A stretch of 64,000 bases of DNA, from the NCBI RefSeq assembly GCF_020171845.1, contig NZ_JAIVAM010000009.1, positions 186,001 to 250,000 on the forward strand, read 5' to 3'. Shown in pieces: positions 44,954-53,588 of the stretch. Below the pieces are notes generated by a model. It searched no databases. It had not been told where the DNA came from and was given only the letters and a program-made list of their open reading frames with translations. Origin of the DNA: Cytobacillus kochii (GTDB lineage: Bacteria; Bacillota; Bacilli; Bacillales; Cytobacillaceae). Each line of letters begins with the position of its first letter. Positions within the stretch are counted from its first letter, which is position 1. Both the position numbers and the translations under genes were made by a program.

Positions 44954-45758
44954 CCATATCGTAGATTTTAACTGGATAGGGAACCAAGAAAATTTCGTAG
45001 ATAAACCAGATATTCTTCAACTCAATCATATTTTGGTGGGGCGTTACGGTGGTAATTCGAACGCAGGACAATATAAGAATGAAGATGGATGTTTGGTATG
45101 GTTGAATGAAAAGGAAAATTGGGAATTCATCATTCTTCTAGACGCACATAATACATCAGAGAGTGCAGAAGTAATAGTAGAACAATTCGTTAATGATAGT
45201 TCTCAAATAAAAGATTTATTGTCTTTACCGACAACTCATCAAACATTTAAAAGGTTTGAAAATAAAATATTAAATATGTTTCAATCTCAAGAATTTCTAT
45301 CTGCTTGCCGAAATGTCAAAGGAGAAACTGCTTGTTTAATTGTGGTAAGAAAAGATAAATATGTGTGGTGGTTTTCAGTTGGGGATTGTATTCTATATTT
45401 ATTTCATCCAGACCTATTTGCTCTAGGTCAATACCAGTTAAATCAAAGACAATTCTATGAATGGATAGGACAAGTAAATACTTTTGAAGAGGAAGTACCT
45501 TGTTACAGTGTGGGGATAAAAGAATTAAGACAAGGAGAAAATCACTTTTTTCTAACCACAGATGGTCTAATTGAATGCCCTAATGAACCATATTCAAATC
45601 CGTCAAACATTTACAATTCTTTCTTTAACTCTCAAGATGGTGAAAGCATTCAGTCAATGTTGAAGAATATCCAAGATAATAATGTCAGAGATAGCACTAC
45701 CATAGTTTCCTGGAAAGTAAATATTTCGAAGGAAGCTACTAGAGCCAGCAATCAATAG
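44940..45758 (+). CDS. PP2C-like protein phosphatase (cargo)
   Basis: 272 residues, or 270 from the second ATG (44946). Acidic metal-binding points of the PP2C fold can be seen: LLDAHNTSE (for DGHGG), WWFSVGDC (GD), LTTDGLIE (DG) and RDSTTIVSW (for DNxT). The glycines of the first motif are lost, so activity may be altered. No membrane segment. It overlaps the HIT gene and is followed by a terminator, forming a two-gene operon. The pair may act on a nucleotidylated or phosphorylated substrate in sequence; this is inferred. Confidence 0.82.
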   Translation: MKMSNHIVDFNWIGNQENFVDKPDILQLNHILVGRYGGNSNAGQYKNEDGCLVWLNEKENWEFIILLDAHNTSESAEVIVEQFVNDSSQIKDLLSLPTTHQTFKRFENKILNMFQSQEFLSACRNVKGETACLIVVRKDKYVWWFSVGDCILYLFHPDLFALGQYQLNQRQFYEWIGQVNTFEEEVPCYSVGIKELRQGENHFFLTTDGLIECPNEPYSNPSNIYNSFFNSQDGESIQSMLKNIQDNNVRDSTTIVSWKVNISKEATRASNQ

Positions 45759-45804
45759 GCGAATATTTGCTGATTGTTATGCTAAATTTGAAGTTAAATG
45801 CTAT

Positions 45805-45837
45805 AAAAAAAGAGGTGCGAATCGCACCTCTTTTTTT
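45805..45837 (+). terminator. Terminator after the cargo operon
   Basis: AAAAAAGAGGTGCGA TCGCACCTCTTTTTTT; near-perfect and symmetrical. It also protects the element from transcription entering on the lipoprotein side. Confidence 0.93.
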
Positions 45838-45850
45838 ATTGTTAATTTAG

Positions 45851-45878
45851 GTTTTCTCCCCGTGAACCGAACCCGTTA
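45851..45878 (-). repeat. Right inverted end of the element
   Basis: Reads on the plus strand GTTTTCTCCCC-GTG-AACCGAACCCGTTA; complement of the left end with three mismatches. Confidence 0.88.
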
Positions 45879-45887
45879 AGCTAGGAC
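45879..45887 (+). repeat. Target-site duplication, right copy
   Basis: AGCTAGGAC, followed by AGTCTCTTTTTTT, the right half of the disrupted terminator. Confidence 0.9.
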
Positions 45888-45901
45888 AGTCTCTTTTTTT
45901 A

Positions 45902-46558
45902 TTATTTTGTTTGAATGGTTTTTGCCATTTCAATAAAAGCATCTTTATAGTTGGTATCTTCATTCTTATTAAATAAAGTAAGCTTTACTTGGGCTGAATC
46001 ATTGTGGACAATAAATGCCGTTACTGTATCGGTTTCAGATGAAGCTTCCATCATAACAGCATCTTTGAAAAAGTCATCTTGAGGGAGAGAAGGATGCTCT
46101 ACTTCTTCGTTAACAGATTGAAGTTGGATCATTGTATTCTCTTCAAGTTGTTTCATGTCTACTTCTTCAGGAAGTACCTCAATTCGCATAAACACCTCAG
46201 ATTGATCATTTAAATGGAGGATATCTTTATTTGGTTCCTCTGCAGTTAAGGTGAAATCAGGTAAAACATGTAAAGAAAACGCTTGATTGTCACTTTCTTT
46301 AAGAAAAGCAGTTTCTTCTTTTGTTTCACCGTCTATTTCATATGATAAATTTTCCTCCATCACGCGAATTTCATTTTCTTTTTTTTGGCTATCGTCTTTG
46401 TTTTCGTTTTGATTTTCATCTTCATCTTCATCTACTTCTTCATTTGGTGGATTACTATTATTATTTTCACCATTGCCATTGTCTGTTTCTGACGTTCCGC
46501 ATGCTGCTAATAGAAAGATAGCTAAGGGAACAGTTAACCATTTTAAAAAGTTCTTCAA
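45902..46558 (-). CDS. Lipoprotein with acidic linker
   Basis: 218 residues. Signal with lipobox LLAAC (Cys20), a low-complexity Asn/Asp/Glu linker (~25-60), then a compact domain with alternating beta pattern (ETAFLKESDNQAFSLHVLPD... EMAKTIQ). Not assigned to a family. Exposed on the outer face of the membrane. Before the transposon came, its terminator was shared with ykvI; now its transcript can run into the element. ATG 46558 behind GGAGGAAA. Confidence 0.85.
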   Translation of the reverse strand: MKNFLKWLTVPLAIFLLAACGTSETDNGNGENNNSNPPNEEVDEDEDENQNENKDDSQKKENEIRVMEENLSYEIDGETKEETAFLKESDNQAFSLHVLPDFTLTAEEPNKDILHLNDQSEVFMRIEVLPEEVDMKQLEENTMIQLQSVNEEVEHPSLPQDDFFKDAVMMEASSETDTVTAFIVHNDSAQVKLTLFNKNEDTNYKDAFIEMAKTIQTK

Positions 46559-46693
46559 AACAAATTTCCTCCCTAAGTTACGTAATCAAAGCATTAGACG
46601 AGAAATGCTGTGTACTTGTTACAAATTTCCTCTAATAATTTTGGATAAAGCTAACTGCTATATGCTTACGACCATTTTACAAAATCTATCTGG

Positions 46694-47305
46694 TTATACT
46701 AGAGGAAAGAATACAAAAAGGAGCAAGGAAAATATAATATGTGAAGTGATAAGTAAAACAATGCTTCTTTTCCAAAGGTAAATGGTTCCCCAATATAATC
46801 CTGCTATTAATGCTGCCAGTACCAGAGCCCATGAGCCTGAATAAAACTGTACAGAAGCAAAAAGAATAGAGGAGATGCCAACAGCAAGAAAACCATTGGT
46901 ATAGTTCATTACCCTCTTTTGTACAAATCCACGCCAGAAAATTTCTTCACCTGGAGCGAAAAGGAATATTAATAACAGATACTGCCATATATTCTTTGCG
47001 CCATAATAACTATAGAGCCTTTCAACAGGTTCTGTAATCGAGAGGCCGATAAAACTTAATACTGTATAACCTAACCAAAAAATGCCATATAGAAAAACCC
47101 CTGATAAAGTACCCCATAATAAGTTTTGGGTAAAGGTTTCTTGATGATCTAGTTCTATACTTATAATGGCAAAACTAATAAGAAATAACATGGTGGCACT
47201 AAAGATATACCAGAAGATTGATTTGTCCTCAAATGTGAAATACATTAGTACATGTGCAAGGACGATCCCGACAATTAAGCGAATGTCAGGTGAATTCTTA
47301 CGCAT
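46694..47305 (-). CDS. CPBP-family intramembrane glutamic endopeptidase
   Basis: 203 residues, about six transmembrane helices. The catalytic motif APGEEIFWRGFVQKR (EExxxR) and the later FASVQFYSG and TSHIIFS segments belong to the Abi/CPBP (Rce1-like) group, which cleaves membrane-embedded peptides such as prenylated proteins or bacteriocins. Start ATG 47305 after GAAAGGGG. Neighbouring genes do not suggest a substrate. Confidence 0.9.
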   Translation of the reverse strand: MRKNSPDIRLIVGIVLAHVLMYFTFEDKSIFWYIFSATMLFLISFAIISIELDHQETFTQNLLWGTLSGVFLYGIFWLGYTVLSFIGLSITEPVERLYSYYGAKNIWQYLLLIFLFAPGEEIFWRGFVQKRVMNYTNGFLAVGISSILFASVQFYSGSWALVLAALIAGLYWGTIYLWKRSIVLLITSHIIFSLLLFVFFPLV

Positions 47306-47671
47306 TTCATATAACCCCTTTCATGCAAGACAATCATTATTCTATCAAAAAAGCAGTAAAAAAAATATGATTATCTTATTTGAGGATTATATTTATGACG
47401 AATATATGTCAAAGAAAAAGAAAAGGGTGAGTATATAGGTAGAACTATAGTAGAAAGATAGTATGAGGGATAACTATATATTCTGTCTGAAGGTACTAGA
47501 TGTTATTATCGCTATTCTCATTGAAGCAGGAGTAGCAGAAATAAAAAAATCCAAACAAATCTGAATTCTTATGAAGGAATTCACTTTGTTCGGACTTTTT
47601 TTAATGAAGTGTCGATTAATTTATAGTTATTTTTTATGTTTAGAAAATAAAATGGGTATTTTGGATTTATA
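47306..47671. other. Spacer with bidirectional terminator, no firm gene
   Basis: About 365 bases. A 33-codon frame (47463-47564, MRDNYIFCLKVLDVIIAILI) has no good ribosome site and I do not call it. A long hairpin at 47543-47602 (AAAAAATCC.AAACAAA...GAATTC / GAATTC...TTTGTTCGGACTTTTTTT) is a bidirectional terminator. Confidence 0.6.
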
Positions 47672-47854
47672 TTAATTTTCTTGGACAATTTTATAGTTTT
47701 TATGATTTACAACTGTCCTGTGTTCTAATTCTAAATCTCTGTAGTTTTCCATATAGCTCAAGTCAACGATGACGGAGTTCTCATTTACTTTTTCGACAAT
47801 GCCCCTTAAGCCATCTCTAAATTCAATAATATTTCCAACTTCAGCTTTTTTCAC
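47672..47854 (-). CDS. ykvS: YkvS-like protein (DUF2187)
   Basis: 60 residues from GTG 47854 (AAAAGGGG upstream); the longer frame to 47878 adds eight residues covering the ribosome site. The sequence KKAEVGNIIEFRDGLRGIVE, then VNENSVIVDLSYM, is a small beta-barrel (KOW/SH3-like) of the DUF2187 family. Function unknown. Present in the same neighbourhood in B. subtilis. Confidence 0.85.
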   Translation of the reverse strand: MKKAEVGNIIEFRDGLRGIVEKVNENSVIVDLSYMENYRDLELEHRTVVNHKNYKIVQEN

Positions 47855-48102
47855 ATAAATTGCCCCTTTTCTTTCCAAATTTTTTGTTAATAACCATTTT
47901 GCACTAAAACTGTTTATTCGTAAAGGAATTTACACTAATAATACGAAAAATATAAACCCTTTTGAGTGACTTGTCTACATTTTCCTCCTTTGCTGTAAAC
48001 CATAGTTCTTACGTTGTTTTATGGATATAACCTAAATCTAATTGATTCTCTTTAAAAGAGCGCAGTTTTTTTATAAAATAGAAGGAAGCAGAGGTGAATA
48101 AT

Positions 48103-48297
48103 ATGGATGCATCATCAATAGAAGAAATCATAAACAAATTAAAGAACAAAGAGATTGAAGAGTACTATGTGAAAAAAGAAGATTTTTTAACGTTTCGCTC
48201 AGTCATTGTAAAAAGGGAAGATTTTAAATACATTAGAGGAATTGCACAAAGAGGTGGGGATGTTATTTATCAATATTTAACTGAACCTAGAAGTTAA
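48103..48297 (+). CDS. Small hypothetical protein
   Basis: 64 residues from ATG 48103 (AGAGGTG six bases upstream), or 67 from GTG 48094. Charged, mostly helical: DASSIEEIINKLKNKEIEEY, then VKREDFKYIRGIAQRGGDV. Not recognised as a named family. It lies between ykvS and ptsH, in the same direction as the pts genes but ~100 bases away. Confidence 0.7.
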   Translation: MDASSIEEIINKLKNKEIEEYYVKKEDFLTFRSVIVKREDFKYIRGIAQRGGDVIYQYLTEPRS

Positions 48298-48402
48298 AAA
48301 AGGTTTGTTTTTTATACATGTGATATAGTAAAAGAATCCTAAAAAATGTGTTATTCTAATGGATATCTATATTACATATAAGAGTGATGAAAAAGGAGAT
48401 CG

Positions 48403-48675
48403 ATGAAAATGATAGAGAAAAAATTTATTGTAACTTCACCAACAGGGATTCATGCTAGACCAGCCACACAATTGGTGCAAACAGCGAGCAGATTTACTTC
48501 AGATATTCAATTAGAGTATAAAGAGAGAAAAGTAAATCTAAAATCGATTATGGGTGTAATGGCATTAGCAGCTGGCAAAGGTGCGGAAATTACTATTATC
48601 GTTGATGGTAACGATGAAGAGGCGGCTATTGAACAACTTGCTACAATGCTTAAAGAAGAAGGTCTTGCGGAATAA
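48403..48675 (+). CDS. ptsH: Phosphocarrier protein HPr
   Basis: 90 residues. The phosphorylatable His is in GIHARPAT (His17 in this numbering), and the regulatory Ser lies in [10 protein letters not shown] (HPrK/P site, Ser48 here; equivalents of His15/Ser46). It passes phosphate from enzyme I to sugar permeases and, as P-Ser-HPr, works with CcpA in carbon catabolite repression. ATG 48403 behind AAAGGAGATCG. The stop overlaps the ptsI start by one base. ptsG is not adjacent, unlike B. subtilis ptsGHI. Confidence 0.97.
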   Translation: MKMIEKKFIVTSPTGIHARPATQLVQTASRFTSDIQLEYKERKVNLKSIMGVMALAAGKGAEITIIVDGNDEEAAIEQLATMLKEEGLAE

Positions 48676-50393
48676 TGGCTTTCTTACAAGGGATACCTGC
48701 ATCAGAAGGAATCGCTATTGCAAAAGCTTTTCGCTTTGAGCCAATTGATGTGAAAATCGAGTGCAAAAAGGTTGAAAACAGTACGAAAGAAGTTAACCTT
48801 TTTTATGAAGCACTCGAAAAAACCGTTGATGAATTAAAGCAAATTAAAGAGCATGCGAGTACCGAGGCAGGAATTGAAAATGCTACAATTTTTGATGCAC
48901 ATCTTCTTGTTTTGAGGGATCCGGAATTAATTGAACCAGTGATAGATCGGATAATGAAGAAACAGTACAATGCAGAATTTGCTGTGAAAGAAATAACCGA
49001 TCACTATATTCATTTATTATTACAAACTGAGAACGAGTATTTAAAAGAAAGAGCAGCAGACATTAAAGATGTTGCCAATCGATTGCAGGCACATCTTTTA
49101 GGGATACCTGTTTTTGACCCAGCCATGGTGACGGAAAATGTAATTATTGTATCCGAAGATTTAACTCCATCAGACGCAGCGCTATTGAATCCTAGCAAAG
49201 TGAAAGGGGCAGTGACAAATGTGGGAGGTAAAACCTCTCACGCTGCGTTCATTGCCCAATCACTTAATATTCCCTCTGTTGTGGGTACAAAAACGGCCTT
49301 AGGTGATATCGAGAATGGTGATGTACTGGTAGTTGATGGGTATTCGGGTATCGTTCATATTAACCCGACGCCTGAATTGATTGAAGAATATGAAAAGAAA
49401 CAGGAACAGACTTTAAGAGATTTGTCCGAACTATCTTGGTTAGCAAAAGAAAAAACAATTTCACTCGATGAGCAATATTTCTCTATTGTTGGAAACATCG
49501 GTAGCATGGAGGAAGCAAAAGGGGTTATCGAGCATGGGGGAGAAGGAATCGGCTTATTTAGAACCGAGTTTCTTTTTATGGAAAAAAAGCAATTACCGAC
49601 TGAGGAAGAACAATTTCACGTTTATAAATCGGTTCTAGAATCGATGAATGGCAAACCGGTAGTTGTTCGAACTATTGATATCGGTGGCGATAAAGAGCTG
49701 CCATATCTAAAATTATCAAAAGAAATGAACCCTTTTTTAGGCCTACGGGGAATACGCTTCTGTTTAGGTGAACAATCAATTTTACGGACACAGTTACGCG
49801 CATTAATAAGGGCAAGTGCGTTTGGAACATTAAAGATTATGTTTCCTATGGTTGCTGTAATTGAAGAGTTTAGACAAGGGAAGCTTATGTTCAGAGAAGA
49901 ATGTGAGAAACTGATAGAAGAAGGGGTAGAGATAGGTCATATAGAACTTGGTATGATGGTCGAAATTCCAGCTACGGCACTGATGATTGAGGCATTTGCA
50001 AAAGAAGTAGACTTTATCAGTATTGGTACAAATGATCTCATTCAGTATACATTGGCTGCCGATCGATCTAATGAGCAGGTGTCGTATTTATATCAACCTT
50101 ACCACCCTGCTATTTTACGACTCATCAAAAATGTCATTGATGCTGCCCATAAAGAAGGGAAATCCGTCAGTATATGCGGTGATATGGCGGGCAATGAGGT
50201 CGCAATACCATTATTAGTGGGAATGGGCTTAGATGAGTTCTCTGTTCACTCAGCAGCCATAATTAAGACCAGAGCGCATATACGTAAGTTAAATAAGTCA
50301 GAAATTGAGAAAAAAATAGATATTCTCCTTAATTTGCCGAATGCTGTTGAAATTGAATCGGCACTAGAAAATTTTTTCTATAAAAAGTTATAA
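48675..50393 (+). CDS. ptsI: PTS enzyme I (phosphoenolpyruvate-protein phosphotransferase)
   Basis: 572 residues, the usual length. The phosphohistidine motif is GGKTSHAAFIAQ (His190 region), the PEP-binding barrel motifs are DIGGDKELPY and GLRGIRFCL, and the catalytic Cys is in SICGDMAGN (~500). Full length and in frame. Starts within the ptsH stop (TAATG), so the two subunits are coupled. It uses PEP to phosphorylate HPr. Confidence 0.97.
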   Translation: MAFLQGIPASEGIAIAKAFRFEPIDVKIECKKVENSTKEVNLFYEALEKTVDELKQIKEHASTEAGIENATIFDAHLLVLRDPELIEPVIDRIMKKQYNAEFAVKEITDHYIHLLLQTENEYLKERAADIKDVANRLQAHLLGIPVFDPAMVTENVIIVSEDLTPSDAALLNPSKVKGAVTNVGGKTSHAAFIAQSLNIPSVVGTKTALGDIENGDVLVVDGYSGIVHINPTPELIEEYEKKQEQTLRDLSELSWLAKEKTISLDEQYFSIVGNIGSMEEAKGVIEHGGEGIGLFRTEFLFMEKKQLPTEEEQFHVYKSVLESMNGKPVVVRTIDIGGDKELPYLKLSKEMNPFLGLRGIRFCLGEQSILRTQLRALIRASAFGTLKIMFPMVAVIEEFRQGKLMFREECEKLIEEGVEIGHIELGMMVEIPATALMIEAFAKEVDFISIGTNDLIQYTLAADRSNEQVSYLYQPYHPAILRLIKNVIDAAHKEGKSVSICGDMAGNEVAIPLLVGMGLDEFSVHSAAIIKTRAHIRKLNKSEIEKKIDILLNLPNAVEIESALENFFYKKL

Positions 50394-50697
50394 AAAATGG
50401 TTTATGTTCTGACTGATGCGGGTAATTCTTAAATATGCACTTAAGAAAACCTTAAGTCAGCTAAATCATTCTCATTTTCCCCTTATTAGCTAGCCGATTG
50501 GCTAGCTTTTCTTTTTGTTCTAAACTTAGATTTAGGAGGAACTATCGGCTTATTTATGGTGTATTAGGGTATTTACGTGAGGGCAATTTTTTATTTCGTT
50601 CAATAAGCGTATATCGTAGATAAAAAAACCGAACAAAGGTATTGTTCGGTTTCAAGAATTTTGCTAAAAACTTATTAGTTACAACGATTTTATTAAT
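50394..50697. other. Convergent spacer with two terminators
   Basis: No gene seen. AGCTAGCC gatt GGCTAGCT followed by TTTCTTTTT (50488-50518) ends ptsHI. AAACCGAACAA...TTGTTCGGTTT with a T run on the minus strand (50622-50652) ends the tusA-type transcript. Confidence 0.85.
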
Positions 50698-50922
50698 TTA
50701 TTTCTTTTGAATTGTAATTGTCCAAGCGGCATCTCCAAGTTGTTCATAGTTGGTTACTTGGTGACCAGCTTCTGCAGCCCAGCGTGGAAGACTTTCAGTT
50801 GCTTGTGTACAATCAAATTGAATAATTAGTTCATCTCCTGATTGGATCGATTCAATTGCAGATTTTGCTTCCACTAATGGAAATGGACAAACTTGACCCA
50901 TTACTTCTAATGTTTTTTGCAT
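50698..50922 (-). CDS. TusA/YedF-family sulfur carrier protein
   Basis: 74 residues, TusA fold. The active Cys is in GQVCPFPLVEAK (CPxP, Cys12), which carries persulfide. It lies 12 bases downstream of the YeeE/TsuA-like transporter gene in the same direction. The two probably work together: imported thiosulfate or sulfane sulfur is handed to this carrier. ATG 50922 with GGGGGAAA. Confidence 0.9.
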   Translation of the reverse strand: MQKTLEVMGQVCPFPLVEAKSAIESIQSGDELIIQFDCTQATESLPRWAAEAGHQVTNYEQLGDAAWTITIQKK

Positions 50923-50934
50923 GTTTGTTTCCCC

Positions 50935-52002
50935 CTATACAGCTTGTTGTGATGTCGTACTTTGAGAAGCACGTCTTTTCTGTGGTCTAACATAGACAAA
51001 GTAGGCAGCGGTCCAAGTACCTAAAATAATAAATAAGAGACCGATCCATCCTTGCCATGTCATCATTGAAGTCATTACTAGTCCATTGCCTATTGAACAG
51101 CCACCCGCAAGGCTAGCTCCAAACCCCATCAATAATCCACCAATAAAACTATTTATACCTGTTTTTTTATCAGGCATTCTAAAACGAAATTCCTTGCTGC
51201 CTTTGGCTGCGATAAATGATCCAATGAAGATTCCTAATACAAGAAACACTCCCCAGTTAATAAATGCAGCATCACCAATCACTAAATATTGTAGAATGTT
51301 TGCAGATGGTGTTGTAATGCCTAAACCAAACATTCTACCTGTAGCAGCGCTTAGTGGCCATGCAAGGAGAGCGATTAGCCCTACAAGAATTGCAGTGACA
51401 AATGGATGCCATCTTTTTTCAAACAATAAATGGCTAAGTCCAGTCCGTTTAGGTTTTAAAGATGGTATCGCGATTTTTGGCTTTCTAAGCTCTCGATAAA
51501 CAAGACCGCCAGTTATAAGTAATAAAGCGATAATGAAAATCCAGTTGCTTATACCAAATGTAGCAGCAATTGAGTTTTCCGGTAAAGTAATTGAACTTAT
51601 TTCTGTATTTAAAGGTGCGAGTACGCCTGTTTTCATAACCGCAGCCATTACCATATAAGCGAACAGAGCAATCCAGCTACCTAGTAAACCTTCTCCCGCT
51701 CGATACCAAGTACCAGTCGCACAACCACCGGCTAATACGATGCCGATACCAAATACAAAAGAACCAAAGATAACTCCTAACCAAGCGAAATTACCAGCCG
51801 TGAAATCGATGATTCCTAATTGAATAAGAGTAAACACGCCAATACTTTGCACACAAATAGCAATGAGTAAGGCATAAAACATCCGATTATCTTTTGCGAT
51901 GAACATATCACGGAAGCCCCCTGTTAAACAGAAGCGCCCACGTTGCATAACAAAGCCTAACAACGCACCGCAAATTAATCCAGTTATTAACATTTGTATC
52001 AT
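50935..52002 (-). CDS. YeeE/YedE (TsuA-like) thiosulfate/sulfur transporter
   Basis: 355 residues, about nine to ten transmembrane helices in two repeats. Three conserved cysteines of the TsuA translocation path are visible: GRFCLTGG (~25), GGCATGTWYR (~94) and GGCSIGNG (~303). These pass thiosulfate by transient S-S contacts. First gene of a two-gene operon with the TusA-like carrier. ATG 52002 behind AGAGGGG. Selenium transport has also been proposed for the family. Confidence 0.88.
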   Translation of the reverse strand: MIQMLITGLICGALLGFVMQRGRFCLTGGFRDMFIAKDNRMFYALLIAICVQSIGVFTLIQLGIIDFTAGNFAWLGVIFGSFVFGIGIVLAGGCATGTWYRAGEGLLGSWIALFAYMVMAAVMKTGVLAPLNTEISSITLPENSIAATFGISNWIFIIALLLITGGLVYRELRKPKIAIPSLKPKRTGLSHLLFEKRWHPFVTAILVGLIALLAWPLSAATGRMFGLGITTPSANILQYLVIGDAAFINWGVFLVLGIFIGSFIAAKGSKEFRFRMPDKKTGINSFIGGLLMGFGASLAGGCSIGNGLVMTSMMTWQGWIGLLFIILGTWTAAYFVYVRPQKRRASQSTTSQQAV

Positions 52003-52173
52003 ATTTATCCCCTCTAATTCCGAGTAAACTTATAAGCCTTTACGATTTATGATGATAAAGGATAGACAGAAATATTGTCAAGGGTTTTTTAAGTAAATGA
52101 AAATAGAAGGATGAATAATTGTTGTTAAGTTTGACAATAACTGGATTAATCGTATCTGAAAGGGGAGTAGAAA

Positions 52174-52623
52174 ATGTTGAGTCGTCGAATATTTATCGTA
52201 TGCCTTCTCTTTTTTCTTAGTGGATGTACGAGTAATGATCAGCAATCAATTATTAATCATCATGCAGATGCTTTATTAACGAGAACAAATGAATTACAAT
52301 TTAGATTTCAGTTAAATGATAAAGTTTTATTAGAAGAAGAAGCTTATGTCATTAAAGTCAATATCCATAATAAAGAACTAGCCTTAGCTTTAGGGGCGGA
52401 TGAAATCTTTTATGGTAATGAAAACGGGCAGGCGGTAGAAGTGATTGAACCTGAAGGGAAGAAAGATTTCTTCATCTATATGGAACCCATTCCACTACAA
52501 AAAGATTTACATGTTTTTGACATTGAAAATATGATTGAGAATCAAGCAGTTTCTATCGAAATAATCAATAATGAGCATAGTGTGGCGAAGGGGTATTTAA
52601 CTCATTTTTCTTCACAACTTTGA
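52174..52623 (+). CDS. Small lipoprotein of unknown function
   Basis: 149 residues. Signal with lipobox FLSGC (Cys18), so attached to the outer face of the membrane. The mature part is a single domain of ~110 residues with mixed alpha/beta pattern (ELALALGADEIFYG, GKKDFFIYMEPIP). No family recognised. ATG 52174 after AAGGGGAG. Stands 73 bases before ykwC and could be co-transcribed with it. Confidence 0.8.
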   Translation: MLSRRIFIVCLLFFLSGCTSNDQQSIINHHADALLTRTNELQFRFQLNDKVLLEEEAYVIKVNIHNKELALALGADEIFYGNENGQAVEVIEPEGKKDFFIYMEPIPLQKDLHVFDIENMIENQAVSIEIINNEHSVAKGYLTHFSSQL

Positions 52624-52696
52624 TAAACCGTTATCTTTCAAATAGTAAATATAAATGATAGAATAATCAATATATTTATTTTGAAGGAGAGAGAGA

Positions 52697-53572
52697 ATGA
52701 ATAAAGAAGAGACGAAGATTGGTTTTATTGGTACAGGAGTGATGGGGAAGAGTATGGCTCTCCATTTGATTAAAGCAGGCTATACAGTCCTGGTCTATTC
52801 ACGTACAAAAGAAAAAGCAGCTCAATTAATATCTCAAGGGGCTAGTTGGATTCATTCTCCTAAAGAATTAGCCAAGCAAGCAAACATTGTTATTACTATG
52901 GTTGGCTATCCTGATGATGTGAAATCAATCTATCTAGGTGAAGAAGGATTAATTGAAAATGCAAATCCACATACTTATTTAATCGATATGACAACGTCAA
53001 CGCCTACTCTTGCGAAAGAAATTGCTGAAAGGGCAAAACAAAAAGAGATTTATGCAATTGATGCGCCTGTTTCAGGTGGAGATATAGGTGCTAAAAGTGG
53101 AAAATTGTCTATTATGGTGGGTGGTGAAGATACTGCCTATCAGGCAATTTTACCAATTCTACAATATATGGGCGAAAACATTGTCTATCAAGGAGTTGCT
53201 GGAGCTGGACAACATACAAAAATGGCCAATCAAATAGCAATAGCCTCGAATATGATCGGTGTTTGTGAGGCGATTATTTATGCAGAAAAAGCAGGATTAA
53301 ATAGTGAGAACGTATTAAAAAGTATCACTAGTGGGGCAGCTGGGAGCTGGTCACTTTCAAATCTTGTCCCACGAATGATTTCTGGTGATTTCTCTCCAGG
53401 TTTTTATATAAAACACTTTATTAAAGATATGACAATTGCCTTAGATGAAGCGGAAAAAATGGGAATGGAAACACCTGGCCTAAGGTTAGCGCGAGAAATG
53501 TATGAAAAATTAGCTGCTGAAGGAGAAGGGGAAAGTGGAACACAGGCATTATATAAATATTGGGAAAGATAG
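52697..53572 (+). CDS. ykwC: NAD(P)-dependent beta-hydroxyacid dehydrogenase YkwC
   Basis: 291 residues. N-terminal Rossmann fold GFIGTGVMGKSMA, substrate-binding motif DAPVSGGDIGAKSGKL (Ser/Gly-Gly) and catalytic Lys in GQHTKMANQ (~175) of the 3-hydroxyisobutyrate dehydrogenase family. Helical C-terminal domain complete. It oxidises a small 3-hydroxyacid, exact substrate unknown. B. subtilis YkwC is in the same neighbourhood. ATG 52697 behind GAAGGAGAG. Confidence 0.92.
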   Translation: MNKEETKIGFIGTGVMGKSMALHLIKAGYTVLVYSRTKEKAAQLISQGASWIHSPKELAKQANIVITMVGYPDDVKSIYLGEEGLIENANPHTYLIDMTTSTPTLAKEIAERAKQKEIYAIDAPVSGGDIGAKSGKLSIMVGGEDTAYQAILPILQYMGENIVYQGVAGAGQHTKMANQIAIASNMIGVCEAIIYAEKAGLNSENVLKSITSGAAGSWSLSNLVPRMISGDFSPGFYIKHFIKDMTIALDEAEKMGMETPGLRLAREMYEKLAAEGEGESGTQALYKYWER

Positions 53573-53588
53573 TTTTTTATAAAAAGAT

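Larger units (their letters stand above)
42510..45878 (+). mobile_element. 3,369-bp transposon with HIT-PP2C cargo
   Basis: The ends are TAACGGGTTCGGTT-ATT-GGGGAGAAAAC on the left and, read inward from the right, TAACGGGTTCGGTT-CAC-GGGGAGAAAAC: 25 of 28 positions match. It is flanked by a perfect 9-bp duplication. Contents in one direction: a zinc-ribbon transposase with two frameshifts, a HIT protein and a PP2C-like protein. Joining the flanks through one target copy gives AAAAAAGAGACTG-loop-CAGTCTCTTTTTTT, an intact bidirectional terminator, which proves the boundaries. The family was not identified; a 9-bp duplication and the zinc ribbon recall IS1-like elements, but the transposase is much longer. 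Confidence 0.85.

Noticed and set aside
42485..45903. The inverted matches near 42.5 and 45.9 kb as one long-range terminator or chance repeat
   Set aside because: The pattern splits into inverted ends plus a same-strand 9-bp repeat, and excision restores a perfect short terminator, which a transposon explains fully.
47463..47564. 33-codon frame before ykvS
   Set aside because: No convincing ribosome site and it runs into a terminator hairpin; composition not distinctive.
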